From an uncultured Roseburia sp. (GTDB lineage Bacteria; Bacillota; Clostridia; Lachnospirales; Lachnospiraceae), in contig CAMTDY010000046.1 of assembly GCA_947070915.1 (NCBI GenBank), positions 1 through 16,786 on the forward strand: a DNA stretch of 16,786 nt, in the 5' to 3' direction. The notes under the pieces were generated by a model. The model saw nothing but the letters and a program-made list of their open reading frames with translations, was not told the origin of the DNA and made no database searches. A program made the translations under genes and the position numbers. How positions within the stretch are numbered: the stretch's first letter is position 1; each line of letters opens with the position of its first letter. Below, piece by piece: positions 1 through 7,576 of this stretch.

Positions 1-1383
1 ATTGTCACAAAGATTATAGAGCATTTCCTCCAAAATTTTATGCACGCCCATAATCTCTGCCCTGCCGCCAATCAAATGGAAAGTGACTTTTCTTTTCTCT
101 GCTTCGTTTTCCAAGTGTCCGATTACTTCCTTTGACAATTCGTATAAATCCACCGTTTCCTTTTCATAAGGAATACTCTGTCCGTCAAGTTCAGAAATCT
201 TAATAATATCATTGACCAGTGTAATCAGCCGCTGTGCCTCATCATAAATGGATTTTGAAAAGTCAATCACATCATTTTCCGGAACATCGCCTGCTTTCAT
301 CAGTTCGGCAAAACCGGAAATAGACGTCAGCGGAGTTTTCAGTTCATGGGAGATATTTGCCGTAAACTCCCGGCGCAGCGTATCTCTTTTTTCACGTTCC
401 GTAATATCCAGAATAACCACAACGGCCCCAATTACGGATTCTTTCTCAAAAACCGGATTGGCAATCAGACTGTAACTGCGTTCCTCCCGCACCATCGTAT
501 TCTCTGCCCGTATTCCTGAAAGCACATCGGATATAACGCCTCGGAACTCTTTTGCCCGGCAGAACAGCAGGACACTCCTGTCTGCCGGAGGGGTAATCTC
601 AAGCAGGTTTAATGCGGCAGAATTATAGGTCAGGAGATTGGCGTCTGCATCAATAACCAGAAAACCCTCACTCATATTTTCTGTAATCAGGTTGAATTCC
701 TTCCGTTTTTTGCGGGCGTCCGCAAGCTGTTCCCTTATTGTCTCTTTCTGGTCTGCAATTTTCCGTAACAGAGGTGTTAATTCCTCATAGGTGTCATTAT
801 TTTCCGGTATTTCCAAATCCAGTTTGTTAATTGGCTCTATAATGGCTTTTGATACCCTGGCGGAAAGCACCAGTGTCAAAATCAATGCGACAAACATAAT
901 GAATAAAATCGGCTGGAGCATCCCCATCAGAATGGTTACTACCGTATACTGTTCTGTGGAAACCCGCAATATGCTGCCATCGGAAAGCCGTATGGCATAA
1001 TTCACTGTTTTTTCCGTCAGGGTTTTGGAGTACCTAGTACTCATGCCTTTCCCCTCTTTCATTGCCGTTTTAATTTCATCCCTGTCGGAATGATTATCCA
1101 TTTCGGACTCATTTGCCCTGCTGTCAAACAATACTGTTCCGTTTTTATCAATCCATGTGATGCGATTATTTCCGGCAAGTCTGTTATTCTTGTTATCAAA
1201 ACCGTCAAAATATCCAGTTCCCTCATTTTCAACAGCCTGGGCCAGAAAACCGGCCTCATTTGCAAGCTCTGTCTGTATCTGCTTTTCAAAAAAATGAAAC
1301 AAAAGACCCATAATCAATGCAATGGTAGCTACCAATACAAGACAGACGGTAAGCAATGACGAACGAAAAATTTTTTTATTCAT
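1..1383 (-). CDS. phoR: PhoR-type sensor histidine kinase, C-terminus cut by window edge
   Basis: My translation from ATG at 1383 stays open for 461 codons to base 1, so the gene is partial. It is a membrane-bound phosphate-response sensor kinase. Visible order: transmembrane helix about 8-30, an extracytoplasmic segment about 31-148, a second helix about 149-173, a HAMP-like linker, a PAS-like domain about 230-330, then the HisKA motif with phospho-acceptor His346 in NISHELKTPLT. The window ends inside the N box (NLCDN) of the ATPase domain, so the G boxes are missing. The start overlaps the regulator's stop by 8 bases, with AGGAGG 8 bases upstream, which argues for coupled translation. PhoR identity rests on the domain order and on its place after pst-phoU and the regulator; the kinase call itself is certain. 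Confidence 0.93.
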   Translation of the reverse strand, partial: MNKKIFRSSLLTVCLVLVATIALIMGLLFHFFEKQIQTELANEAGFLAQAVENEGTGYFDGFDNKNNRLAGNNRITWIDKNGTVLFDSRANESEMDNHSDRDEIKTAMKEGKGMSTRYSKTLTEKTVNYAIRLSDGSILRVSTEQYTVVTILMGMLQPILFIMFVALILTLVLSARVSKAIIEPINKLDLEIPENNDTYEELTPLLRKIADQKETIREQLADARKKRKEFNLITENMSEGFLVIDADANLLTYNSAALNLLEITPPADRSVLLFCRAKEFRGVISDVLSGIRAENTMVREERSYSLIANPVFEKESVIGAVVVILDITEREKRDTLRREFTANISHELKTPLTSISGFAELMKAGDVPENDVIDFSKSIYDEAQRLITLVNDIIKISELDGQSIPYEKETVDLYELSKEVIGHLENEAEKRKVTFHLIGGRAEIMGVHKILEEMLYNLCDN

Positions 1384-2053
1384 TCCAATCGCCTCCTAAT
1401 TTATAACCGATTCCTTTTATAGTCTGAATGAGTTTTCCGGCATCCCCCAGTTTTACCCGCAGTTTCCGGATATGCACATCCAGCGTCCGGGATTCTGTAT
1501 AATATTCCCCCCAGACACTGGTTAAAAGCCTGTCACGTTCCACTACATTGCCCTCTGCCTCCAGCAGAACTATTAACAGCAGATATTCCTTATAGGAAAG
1601 CGATACCGCTTCCCCTGATACCGTAATAATATGTTTTGCAGGATTAACATACAACTCGCCAATCGTATACGTTCTGTCATCCTGCGTTTTTTGGGAACGT
1701 CTCAGTACCGCCCGAACCCTTGAAATCAGTTCCATCGTTCCAAAAGGCTTTACCACGTAATCATCTGCCCCCATATCAAGGCCTGTGACCTTATCAAATT
1801 CACTGCCCTTTGCGGTAAGCATAATCACAGGGATATGCTCTGTCGCTGCATTATCCTTAAGTTTATTTAGAATTGACAACCCGTCTTCTTCTGGCAGCAT
1901 AATATCCAGCAAAACCAATTCTGGCAGTTCCGTATTGATTCCCTGCCAAAATTCCTTTGGAGAAGAATGCCCCTGTACTTCAAATCCCTCTTTTGACAGG
2001 GCGTAGCATACCAGCTTTCTTATATTATCATCATCTTCCAGCAGATAAATCAT
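1376..2053 (-). CDS. phoP: PhoP/PhoB-type response regulator (OmpR family)
   Basis: DNA-binding response regulator, 225 aa, normal for the family. The receiver domain (about 1-115) has acidic residues E6/D7/D8, phospho-acceptor Asp50 in LLDIMLP, Thr80 and Lys102. The C-terminal winged helix (about 128-222) has the typical RTLDVHIRKLR recognition region and ends with IKGIGYKL. The frame can be opened upstream to 2185, but that extension runs inside phoU and has no family similarity; ATG at 2053 begins exactly at the receiver (MIYLLEDDD) and has AGGAGG 11 bases upstream. One base separates it from the phoU stop. It probably binds the TTAACA repeats upstream of pstS and so regulates its own operon. 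It could be called phoB by E. coli naming. Confidence 0.95.
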   Translation of the reverse strand: MIYLLEDDDNIRKLVCYALSKEGFEVQGHSSPKEFWQGINTELPELVLLDIMLPEEDGLSILNKLKDNAATEHIPVIMLTAKGSEFDKVTGLDMGADDYVVKPFGTMELISRVRAVLRRSQKTQDDRTYTIGELYVNPAKHIITVSGEAVSLSYKEYLLLIVLLEAEGNVVERDRLLTSVWGEYYTESRTLDVHIRKLRVKLGDAGKLIQTIKGIGYKLGGDWNE

Positions 2054-2054
2054 T

Positions 2055-2738
2055 TTAACCGATTCCTCCTTTGGTGGAGCTTTCCTTATTTTCAGGTCTT
2101 TTCCGATGCTCTCCGGTAATGGAATAAATAACCCATTCAGCAATATTTTCTGCATGGTCGCCAATCCGCTCAAAATATTTTGCAATCATCAGCAAATCCA
2201 TAAGTGCCTCTGCATCGTCGTGCCCCTCTGTTATTGATTTTATCAACTCCCGCTTTACCTTGTCAAACAAATCATCCACGATATTATCATGTTCAATTAC
2301 CAAATAGGCAATATCCAGATTCATTTTTACAAAAGATTCAATACTTTCTGACACCATTTTGATAGCTGCTTCTGCCATTTCCCGGATATGGGTTTCGCCA
2401 AGCGTTCCCTTTTTTGCCACATAAGGTGCAATCTCCACAATATCCGATGCCTGGTCCCCAATCCGTTCCATATCGGATATCATTTTCAAAGCGGCTGAAA
2501 CAACTCTCAAATCTTTTGCTACAGGCTGCTGCTGCAAAATCAGTTTCAAGCAGAGGGTTTCGATATCACGCTCTTTTTTATCAATCTGTGTGTCCGCATC
2601 CAGACACATATTTTTGCTGTTTTCCTCATTATCCGTAAGATATTTTACCGCATTGGTAATTGCCTCCTCGCATAAAGCACCCATTGTAACCAGCTCTGTG
2701 TTAAGCTGCGATAGCTGTCTATCAAATTTATTCCGCAT
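2055..2738 (-). CDS. phoU: PhoU, phosphate signalling regulator
   Basis: Cytoplasmic all-helical protein of 227 aa that links Pst transporter activity to the PhoR kinase and prevents excess phosphate uptake. The sequence shows the two expected repeats of the family, each with the metal-binding signature: ERIGDQASD at 91-99 and ERIGDHAEN at 190-198. Length is normal. Its ATG shares one base with the pstB stop (TAATG), and an AGGGAGG site lies inside the end of pstB, so it is probably translated by coupling with pstB. It is followed after one base by the response regulator, consistent with its role as adaptor between transporter and two-component system. Confidence 0.97.
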   Translation of the reverse strand: MRNKFDRQLSQLNTELVTMGALCEEAITNAVKYLTDNEENSKNMCLDADTQIDKKERDIETLCLKLILQQQPVAKDLRVVSAALKMISDMERIGDQASDIVEIAPYVAKKGTLGETHIREMAEAAIKMVSESIESFVKMNLDIAYLVIEHDNIVDDLFDKVKRELIKSITEGHDDAEALMDLLMIAKYFERIGDHAENIAEWVIYSITGEHRKRPENKESSTKGGIG

Positions 2739-3490
2739 TATCCAAACCTCCCTGTAATATAGTCCTCTGTCCTCTTATCTGACGGTGTGGAGAACATGGT
2801 CTGCGTATCATCAAATTCCACCACCTCGCCCAGCAGGAAAAATGCTGTCTTATCTGCAATCCTCACTGCCTGCTGCATATTGTGGGTAACCATAATGATG
2901 GTATACTTTTCCTTGAGTTCCATTGCTAAATCTTCTATCTTTGAGGTGGAGATGGGGTCAAGGGCAGACGTTGGTTCATCCATCAGAAGGACTTCCGGCT
3001 CAACCGCCAGCGCTCTTGCAATGCAGAGCCTCTGCTGTTGTCCTCCGCTCATGCCCAATGCGCTTTTTTTCAAACGGTCTTTACATTCCTCCCAGATTGC
3101 CGCCTGCGCCAGGGAGCGTTCCACAATTTCATCCAGTTTTACCCTTGACCGGATTCCGTGGATTCTCGGTCCATAAGCAATGTTATCATAAATGCTCATG
3201 GAAAATGGATTGGGTTTTTGAAAGACCATACCGACACGCTTCCGCAGTATATTGACATCAATCTCCTTATAAATATCAATGCTGGAGAGCATAACCTCCC
3301 CGGAGATACTGCAGTTCTCCACCAAATCATTCATTCTATTTAATGTTTTCAAATAGGTAGATTTTCCACAGCCGGAAGGACCAATCAGTGCAGTAATTTT
3401 CTTTTCCGGAATCTCCATATTGATACTTTTCAGGGCATGGCTCGTACCATACCATAAATTTAAGTCCTTCGTCGTAATTATATTTTTCAT
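2738..3490 (-). CDS. pstB: PstB, phosphate ABC transporter ATPase
   Basis: ATP-binding subunit of the high-affinity phosphate importer, 250 aa, full length. Motifs in order: Walker A GPSGCGKST (37-45), Q-loop Gln91 within VFQKPNPF, signature MSGGQQQR (147-154), Walker B VLLMDEP (167-173), D-loop SALDP and switch His203 (VTHNMQQA). The PNPF segment after the Q-loop is characteristic of PstB among ABC ATPases. The ATG at 3490 is preceded by GAGG that overlaps the pstA stop; only 8 bases separate the two genes. It works as a dimer on the inner face of the PstC-PstA membrane pair. Confidence 0.98.
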   Translation of the reverse strand: MKNIITTKDLNLWYGTSHALKSINMEIPEKKITALIGPSGCGKSTYLKTLNRMNDLVENCSISGEVMLSSIDIYKEIDVNILRKRVGMVFQKPNPFSMSIYDNIAYGPRIHGIRSRVKLDEIVERSLAQAAIWEECKDRLKKSALGMSGGQQQRLCIARALAVEPEVLLMDEPTSALDPISTSKIEDLAMELKEKYTIIMVTHNMQQAVRIADKTAFFLLGEVVEFDDTQTMFSTPSDKRTEDYITGRFG

Positions 3491-3498
3491 ACTTTACC

Positions 3499-4356
3499 TC
3501 ATTTCTGCTTCAATTTTACCGCCGCTGCCTTTGCTGACATATTGATAAGGAAGGTAAGCACAAGCAATATAGCGGCAATCGCAAACGCAACTTCAAACTG
3601 CCCGCGCTCTTTCGCATACACATACATGGCAATGGTCAGGGTAGAACCTGCATTTCCCGCCTGCACTGCCTCCGGCAGAGACAGCAACTCATTTGCCATC
3701 CCCGCCGTAAAGAGAAGTGCGGCACTTTCACCTACCACTCTGCCCACCGATAAGATACAGCCTGTCACAATACCGTCAATGACGCAGGGGATGACAACTG
3801 TGCGAATCATATACCATTTGCCTGCCCCTAATCCAAGTGAACCCTCCCGGTATGCTTTTGGCACCGTTTTGAGGCTTTCCTGTGTGGTACGGATAATCGT
3901 AGGCAGTGTCATGATTGCCAGAGTGAGCGAACCGGCCATCAGACTGGTTCCCAGAGAAAAAAACTGCACAAACAGGAGCATTCCCACCAATCCGTATATA
4001 ATTGATGGGATTCCGGCAAGGGTTTCTGTCGCCAGTTCAATGACCCGTACCAGTTTTTTATTCTTTGCATATTCGTTCAGATAAACCGCAGCCCCTACCC
4101 CAAGCGGCAGTACAATTACAAGGGTTATGATAATGATGTATAAGGTATTCAGGATGTTTGGCAGAATCCCAACCGTACCACGCAAAAGGCTTGGTTTCGT
4201 AGAGACAAGCATCCATGAAATATGTGGAATGCCCCGGTATAGGATATATCCAATGAGTCCGAGCAGGAGAGAGCAAATCAATCCTGCTGATAAAATCATT
4301 ATCATCTTTAAGATAGTGTCCTTAATTTTTCTTGCTTTCGATATTGTATCTGTCAA
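3499..4356 (-). CDS. pstA: PstA, phosphate ABC transporter permease
   Basis: Membrane permease subunit, 285 aa, with about six hydrophobic segments, beginning about residue 17. The cytoplasmic EAA-type loop (REGSLGLGAGKWYMIRTVVI), which contacts PstB, is followed by the conserved GRVVGESAALLFTAG stretch. The start is a TTG at 4356 that overlaps the pstC stop as TTGA, with a G-rich GGGGGGAG site 4 bases upstream; the first in-frame ATG would fall 17 codons later, at the edge of the first membrane helix. The 4-base overlap indicates coupling to pstC, fitting equal production of the two permease subunits. Confidence 0.96.
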   Translation of the reverse strand: MTDTISKARKIKDTILKMIMILSAGLICSLLLGLIGYILYRGIPHISWMLVSTKPSLLRGTVGILPNILNTLYIIIITLVIVLPLGVGAAVYLNEYAKNKKLVRVIELATETLAGIPSIIYGLVGMLLFVQFFSLGTSLMAGSLTLAIMTLPTIIRTTQESLKTVPKAYREGSLGLGAGKWYMIRTVVIPCVIDGIVTGCILSVGRVVGESAALLFTAGMANELLSLPEAVQAGNAGSTLTIAMYVYAKERGQFEVAFAIAAILLVLTFLINMSAKAAAVKLKQK

Positions 4357-5231
4357 CCTGCTCCCCCCTTTTTTATCACTACATTTAATATTAGGTTAAT
4401 TGCCATAATGAACAGAAAAAGCACCAGTGCGATGGAAAATAATGCCTGTCTCTGTAATCCAGAAGAATAGGACATTTCACTGGCAACAGCAGTAGTCAGA
4501 AACCTGACGCTGCCAAACAGTTTTGGCATGTTGGCAACATTTCCCGCTACCATCATAACCGCCATCGCTTCCCCGACTGCCCTGCCAATGCCTAATACAA
4601 CCGCAGTGACAATGCCGCTTTTTGCGGCAGGCACAACCACCTTAAATACGGTTTCTGTCTTTGTCGCCCCCAAGGCAAGGGAAGCCTCCTCATATTCCTT
4701 TGGCACAGCTCCTATTGCCGTTTCCGATACGGAAATGACAGAGGGCAGAATCATAACGGCAAGGACAAGAATTGCCGAAAAAAGGTTTGCACCATCCGGG
4801 AGATGAAATATCTCCCTTACGCATGGAACAATGATTATCATTCCCACCAGTCCATAAACGACAGACGGAATTCCGGCAAGAAGATCTACTACATTCCGTA
4901 CTATGCTGCCAATTTTCTTTGGAGCTATTTTTGCCAGAAAGACAGCACAGAAAAGCCCCACCGGAACCCCTATGAGGATTGCCCCGCAGGTTCCATATAC
5001 GGATGTCATGATAAAAGGAAGGATTCCATAGGACGGCTTTGCAGAAGTAGATGCCCAGACCTTCCCAAACAGGAAATCTCCCAGACCAATATCCCTTATG
5101 GCCGGAATGCCGCTTATCAGGAGAAATATGGTAATTAGGACAACAAACAGCATCGTCAGCAGACCGCATACCAGAAATAACAAGTTCATTGCTTTTTCCA
5201 GCCATTTTGCTGTCTTTTTTATCTTTTCCAT
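4353..5231 (-). CDS. pstC: PstC, phosphate ABC transporter permease
   Basis: Partner permease of PstA, 292 aa, with about six membrane segments; the first is about residues 15-40 after a basic cytoplasmic N-terminus (MEKIKKTAKWLEKAM). The EAA loop EEASLALGATKTETVFKVVV precedes the conserved GIGRAVGEAMAVMMVAGN stretch typical of PstC. The ATG at 5231 has AGGAGGGG about 7 bases upstream, inside a 17-base gap after pstS. Its stop overlaps the pstA TTG start. It forms the transmembrane phosphate channel together with PstA. Confidence 0.97.
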   Translation of the reverse strand: MEKIKKTAKWLEKAMNLLFLVCGLLTMLFVVLITIFLLISGIPAIRDIGLGDFLFGKVWASTSAKPSYGILPFIMTSVYGTCGAILIGVPVGLFCAVFLAKIAPKKIGSIVRNVVDLLAGIPSVVYGLVGMIIIVPCVREIFHLPDGANLFSAILVLAVMILPSVISVSETAIGAVPKEYEEASLALGATKTETVFKVVVPAAKSGIVTAVVLGIGRAVGEAMAVMMVAGNVANMPKLFGSVRFLTTAVASEMSYSSGLQRQALFSIALVLFLFIMAINLILNVVIKKGGAG

Positions 5232-5248
5232 AACAGCCCCTCCTGTAA

Positions 5249-6100
5249 TTATCGTTTGACTGGAACTGCACCTGCCTCTGTAATAAGGCTGTCTGCCTGT
5301 TCGCTGGTAGCGAAGTCGAAAAACTCCTGTGCAGCTTTAGAAAGAGCAGTATCTTTTTTTGTGACTAGCACAAAGTTTCTCTGGACTTTGTATTCCCCAT
5401 CCTGAATGGTTTCTGTCGTTGGGCTTACCCCTTCCACGCTGACCATCTTTACTGTATCATTGACTGAGGCAACCGATGCATAGCCAATGGCATTCGGATT
5501 GCCGGATACGGTCTGCACGACATCTCCCGTCGAGGTAAGCTCTTGTGAATACTTACATTTATCCTTTGTGCCTGTCACTTCCTCAAAACCGTCTCTTGTG
5601 CCGGAAGCTGCCTCACGCCCAATACAGACAATCGGTGCGTTGCTGCCGCCTACCTCTTTCCAGTTCGTAATCTCGCCACTGTAAATCTTCCCAATCTGAT
5701 CGATTGTTAAATCTGTTGCCGGATTATCAGGATGTACTATAATTCCAATTCCATCAATGGCAACTACCGTTCCCTGTAAATCTGCTGTTTCATCTTCCTT
5801 CAAGTCACGACTTGCCAGTCCTATATCACATCTTCCTTCCGCTACCGCCTGTATGCCGGAACTGGAGCCGGTTGGATTGTATGTAACCTTTATGTTTCCA
5901 TGTTCCTCCATATAAGCCTCGCTCAAAAATCCAATGACTTTCTCCATTGAAGTGGAACCGTCGGTAGCTACTGTTTGTGAACTCTTAGTTTTCTCATTTG
6001 CTGTGCTTTTGTCAGTGGACGAACCAGCATTGCCGCTGCATCCTGTCAATACCCCTGTCATAAGCGTAAAAACGGTTGCAATCATAATAAGTTTTTTCAT
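5249..6100 (-). CDS. pstS: PstS, phosphate-binding lipoprotein
   Basis: Extracytoplasmic phosphate-binding protein of the Pst importer, 283 aa, anchored as a lipoprotein. The signal peptide MKKLIMIATVFTLMTGVLTG ends in lipobox LTGC with Cys21, followed by a Ser/Thr/Lys-rich linker. Phosphate-contact segments of the family are visible: DGSTSM (47-52), TGSSSG (77-82), SRDL (97-100) and ASGTRDGF (165-172). An in-frame extension reaches 6151, but it would put 17 residues before the signal peptide and cover the promoter; ATG at 6100 has AAAGGAG 10 bases upstream. It is the first gene of the operon and directly follows the Pho boxes, so it should be strongly induced when phosphate is scarce. Confidence 0.97.
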   Translation of the reverse strand: MKKLIMIATVFTLMTGVLTGCSGNAGSSTDKSTANEKTKSSQTVATDGSTSMEKVIGFLSEAYMEEHGNIKVTYNPTGSSSGIQAVAEGRCDIGLASRDLKEDETADLQGTVVAIDGIGIIVHPDNPATDLTIDQIGKIYSGEITNWKEVGGSNAPIVCIGREAASGTRDGFEEVTGTKDKCKYSQELTSTGDVVQTVSGNPNAIGYASVASVNDTVKMVSVEGVSPTTETIQDGEYKVQRNFVLVTKKDTALSKAAQEFFDFATSEQADSLITEAGAVPVKR

Positions 6101-6135
6101 ATTGAACACACTCCTTTGCTTTTTTGTATGAACCA

Positions 6136-6191
6136 AGTATACCGTCCCCAATGTTAACTCTAAAAGTGCATGTATGTTAATTGTATGTTAA
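6136..6191 (-). promoter_or_regulatory. Pho boxes and promoter of the pst-pho operon
   Basis: Read on the minus strand, three exact TTAACA hexamers lie at 6186-6191, 6175-6180 and 6152-6157. The first two are 11 bases apart start to start; the third is 23 away, about two further turns, with a degenerate GCACTT at the intermediate position. A -10 TATACT (6136-6141) and a weak -35 TTTAGA (6159-6164) with a 17-base spacer overlap the last repeat. Direct TTAACA-like repeats at this spacing are the established PhoP site in Bacillus. A weak -35 overlapped by activator sites fits a PhoP-activated promoter. Confidence 0.85.
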
Positions 6192-6200
6192 TTGCACAGC

Positions 6201-6233
6201 AAAAAAGCATAGAATATCTCATCTATGCCTTTT
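6201..6233 (-). terminator. Rho-independent terminator of the 6248-6532 gene
   Basis: Perfect 7-bp stem GCATAGA (6207-6213) / TCTATGC (6222-6228) with an 8-base loop. On the minus strand it is followed by six T (6206-6201) and lies 15 bases past the stop codon of the minus-strand gene at 6248. It also insulates the pstS promoter from that gene. Confidence 0.75.
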
Positions 6234-6247
6234 GATGACTGAATTAT

Positions 6248-6532
6248 TTATCTGCTCCGCACATATTCCTCATTTTGTGTCCGATACATAGGACGATTTT
6301 CTCTTGTACGTTCTTCCGATTCCAAATTCTCCATGAAATTTTCCGCTGCTTTCACATACACCTCCGCCTGTTCCAGTATGCATATCCGGTTCTTCGGTGT
6401 AATCTCATCCCTTATTTCAGAAAGCTTTATGCCCTGTTCCGTCTGCTCATTCCAAAATCCCGCCAGCCTGTACTCCGTTCCACGTCCGTTATAATCTTCA
6501 TACACTGGAACCACTTCCCCTTTGGAAGCCAC
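6248..6532 (-). CDS. Hypothetical protein, start uncertain, possibly 5'-frameshifted
   Basis: I do not recognise the family. From a GTG at 6532 the frame gives 94 aa of ordinary soluble composition: an N-terminal part rich in Tyr/Gly (VYEDYNGRGTEYRLAGFWNE) and a charged, probably helical C-terminal half ending EEYVRSR. The GTG lacks a clear ribosome binding site. The protein-like reading continues upstream as KTCHLPRDCL to a TGA at about 6564. There an ATG followed by AAAG sits one base out of frame; removing one A would give a continuous ORF starting MKTCHLPRDC. The gene may thus be a recent frameshift, a sequencing slip, or simply start at GTG. A good terminator follows it, which supports real transcription. 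Confidence 0.5.
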   Translation of the reverse strand: MASKGEVVPVYEDYNGRGTEYRLAGFWNEQTEQGIKLSEIRDEITPKNRICILEQAEVYVKAAENFMENLESEERTRENRPMYRTQNEEYVRSR

Positions 6533-6585
6533 GAGGCAATCTCTGGGAAGATGACAAGTCTTTCATATCGTGGGAGAGGGGTGCG

Positions 6586-6635
6586 GTATTCCCTTAACAG
6601 CCTGCCGAGAGGGGTATAGCCATATGGGGAGGCTG
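6586..6635 (+). other. Stretch with two mutually exclusive hairpins
   Basis: GTATTCCCTT (6586-6595) can pair with AGAGGGGTATA (6608-6618) with one mismatch and one wobble. CAGCCT (6598-6603), inside that loop, is perfectly complementary to AGGCTG (6630-6635). The two pairings compete. The segment sits between the 5' ends of the divergent genes at 6248-6532 and 6653-7012. Function is unknown; it could be a leader, a remnant of a mobile element, or chance. Confidence 0.3.
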
Positions 6636-6652
6636 CCCGTACAGCAGAGCCG

Positions 6653-7012
6653 TTGGAAACAAGGTTAAAGAACAGTGATAGTTTCCAGCAGCAGGTAAAA
6701 TCACTACATAAAGCTTCCAAAGCATTTACAAGGGATTCCGTCAAATCGAACGAATGCTGGAAAGCATTTGACAGGCTGGAAGATGAATGGAGTAAATATA
6801 ATATCCGGTATGGGGAGGAATCCTACCGTCTGGGGTTTGAGGATGGGGTACAGTTAGCATCTGAGAGAGAAATTCGTGTAAAAGGATCTGTTCTGGATGT
6901 TAAGAATATAACACATCTGGTTTATATGTATGATGCCATCAGAGCAGCAGGGGATATTCTGATAACTTGGATGTGTATGCGATGGAAACATAGAAATCTG
7001 CAAAGCATATAA
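6653..7012 (+). CDS. Hypothetical protein, weak TTG start
   Basis: Not recognised. The frame gives 119 aa, mostly charged and probably helical, with a clear middle part EDEWSKYNIRYGEESYRLGF followed by EDGVQLASE (about 47-75). No membrane helix or signal peptide. The only start available after the in-frame TAG at 6617-6619 is TTG at 6653, and it has no good ribosome binding site, so either initiation is poor or the natural N-terminus lies upstream and was interrupted by the amber codon. The last 20 residues (ITWMCMRWKHRNLQSI) look unlike the rest, and a neighbouring frame reads DNLDVYAMET before a stop, so a late frameshift is possible. It ends 25 bases before the cupin gene and may be co-transcribed with it. 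Confidence 0.55.
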   Translation: METRLKNSDSFQQQVKSLHKASKAFTRDSVKSNECWKAFDRLEDEWSKYNIRYGEESYRLGFEDGVQLASEREIRVKGSVLDVKNITHLVYMYDAIRAAGDILITWMCMRWKHRNLQSI

Positions 7013-7037
7013 TACTATAAAAAATTGAAGGTATCTA

Positions 7038-7466
7038 ATGAATATGGATTATTTTGACAGGCAAAAGGATTGGAAAGCACAGCCTTATGTGGAAAATGTT
7101 TTCCAAAAAGCAGTTCAGAATACAAATTACCGTACCGAAATCTGGACGGGCTGTTACGCACAGATGACACTTATGTGCATCCCAGTATGTTCGGATATCG
7201 GTCTGGAGATCCATGAGGATACGGACCAGATGATTCGGATTGAACAGGGAATGGGGCTGGTGAAAATGGGGAATTGTAAAGACCGTCTGGATTTTCAGAA
7301 AAAAGTCTGTAAAGGGGACATTGTTTTTGTCCCGGCAGGAACATGGCATAATGTAATCAATATGGGCAGAATGCCGCTGAAAGTATCTGTGGTCTATGCA
7401 CCGCCGCACCATCCGTCTGGAACGGTTCACCGTACGAAAGAAGAAGCGGAGGATGCAAATTATTAA
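7038..7466 (+). CDS. Cupin-domain protein (single cupin, mannose-6-P isomerase-like)
   Basis: Single-domain cupin of 142 aa. Cupin motif 1 is seen as GLEIHEDTDQMIRIEQGMG (55-73), with His59 a likely metal ligand, and motif 2 as GDIVFVPAGTWHNVIN (93-108), with His104. The C-terminal APPHHPSGTVHRTKEEAE is typical of a widespread small cupin group in anaerobes whose substrate is not established. ATG at 7038 has GAAGG 6 bases upstream. Soluble, no signal peptide. Neighbours give no clear metabolic clue, so only the fold can be assigned. Confidence 0.9.
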   Translation: MNMDYFDRQKDWKAQPYVENVFQKAVQNTNYRTEIWTGCYAQMTLMCIPVCSDIGLEIHEDTDQMIRIEQGMGLVKMGNCKDRLDFQKKVCKGDIVFVPAGTWHNVINMGRMPLKVSVVYAPPHHPSGTVHRTKEEAEDANY

Positions 7467-7487
7467 ATTAAAACCCTCGCGGCATTC

Positions 7488-7576
7488 GCCAAATATCTGC
7501 GCTAGCGCGGCTGCTTGGCTCATTGCCTGCGGGAATAAAGTATAATCCTGCTGCGCTACAGCCATCATCCCGCAGG
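7488..7576. repeat. Palindromic intergenic block
   Basis: A 10-bp perfect palindrome GCGCTAGCGC (7499-7508) is nested exactly inside GCCAA (7488-7492) / TTGGC (7515-7519), with wobble pairs between, giving a hairpin about 32 bases long. Next to it CCTGCGGGA (7526-7534) and TCCCGCAGG (7568-7576) form a perfect 9-bp inverted repeat. Much more GC-rich than the flanks. It may be a dispersed intergenic repeat; there is no clear U-tract, so a simple terminator is less likely. Confidence 0.5.

Noticed and set aside
6581..6652. GTGCG at 6581 as a possible group II intron 5' end
   Set aside because: No intron-encoded reverse transcriptase and no domain V hairpin could be found downstream.
6427..6744. 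105-codon minus-strand frame overlapping the 5' ends of both hypothetical genes
   Set aside because: Overlaps two more protein-like frames and has no start signal; its NGSAVRAASPYG part may only be the antisense of a recurring element.
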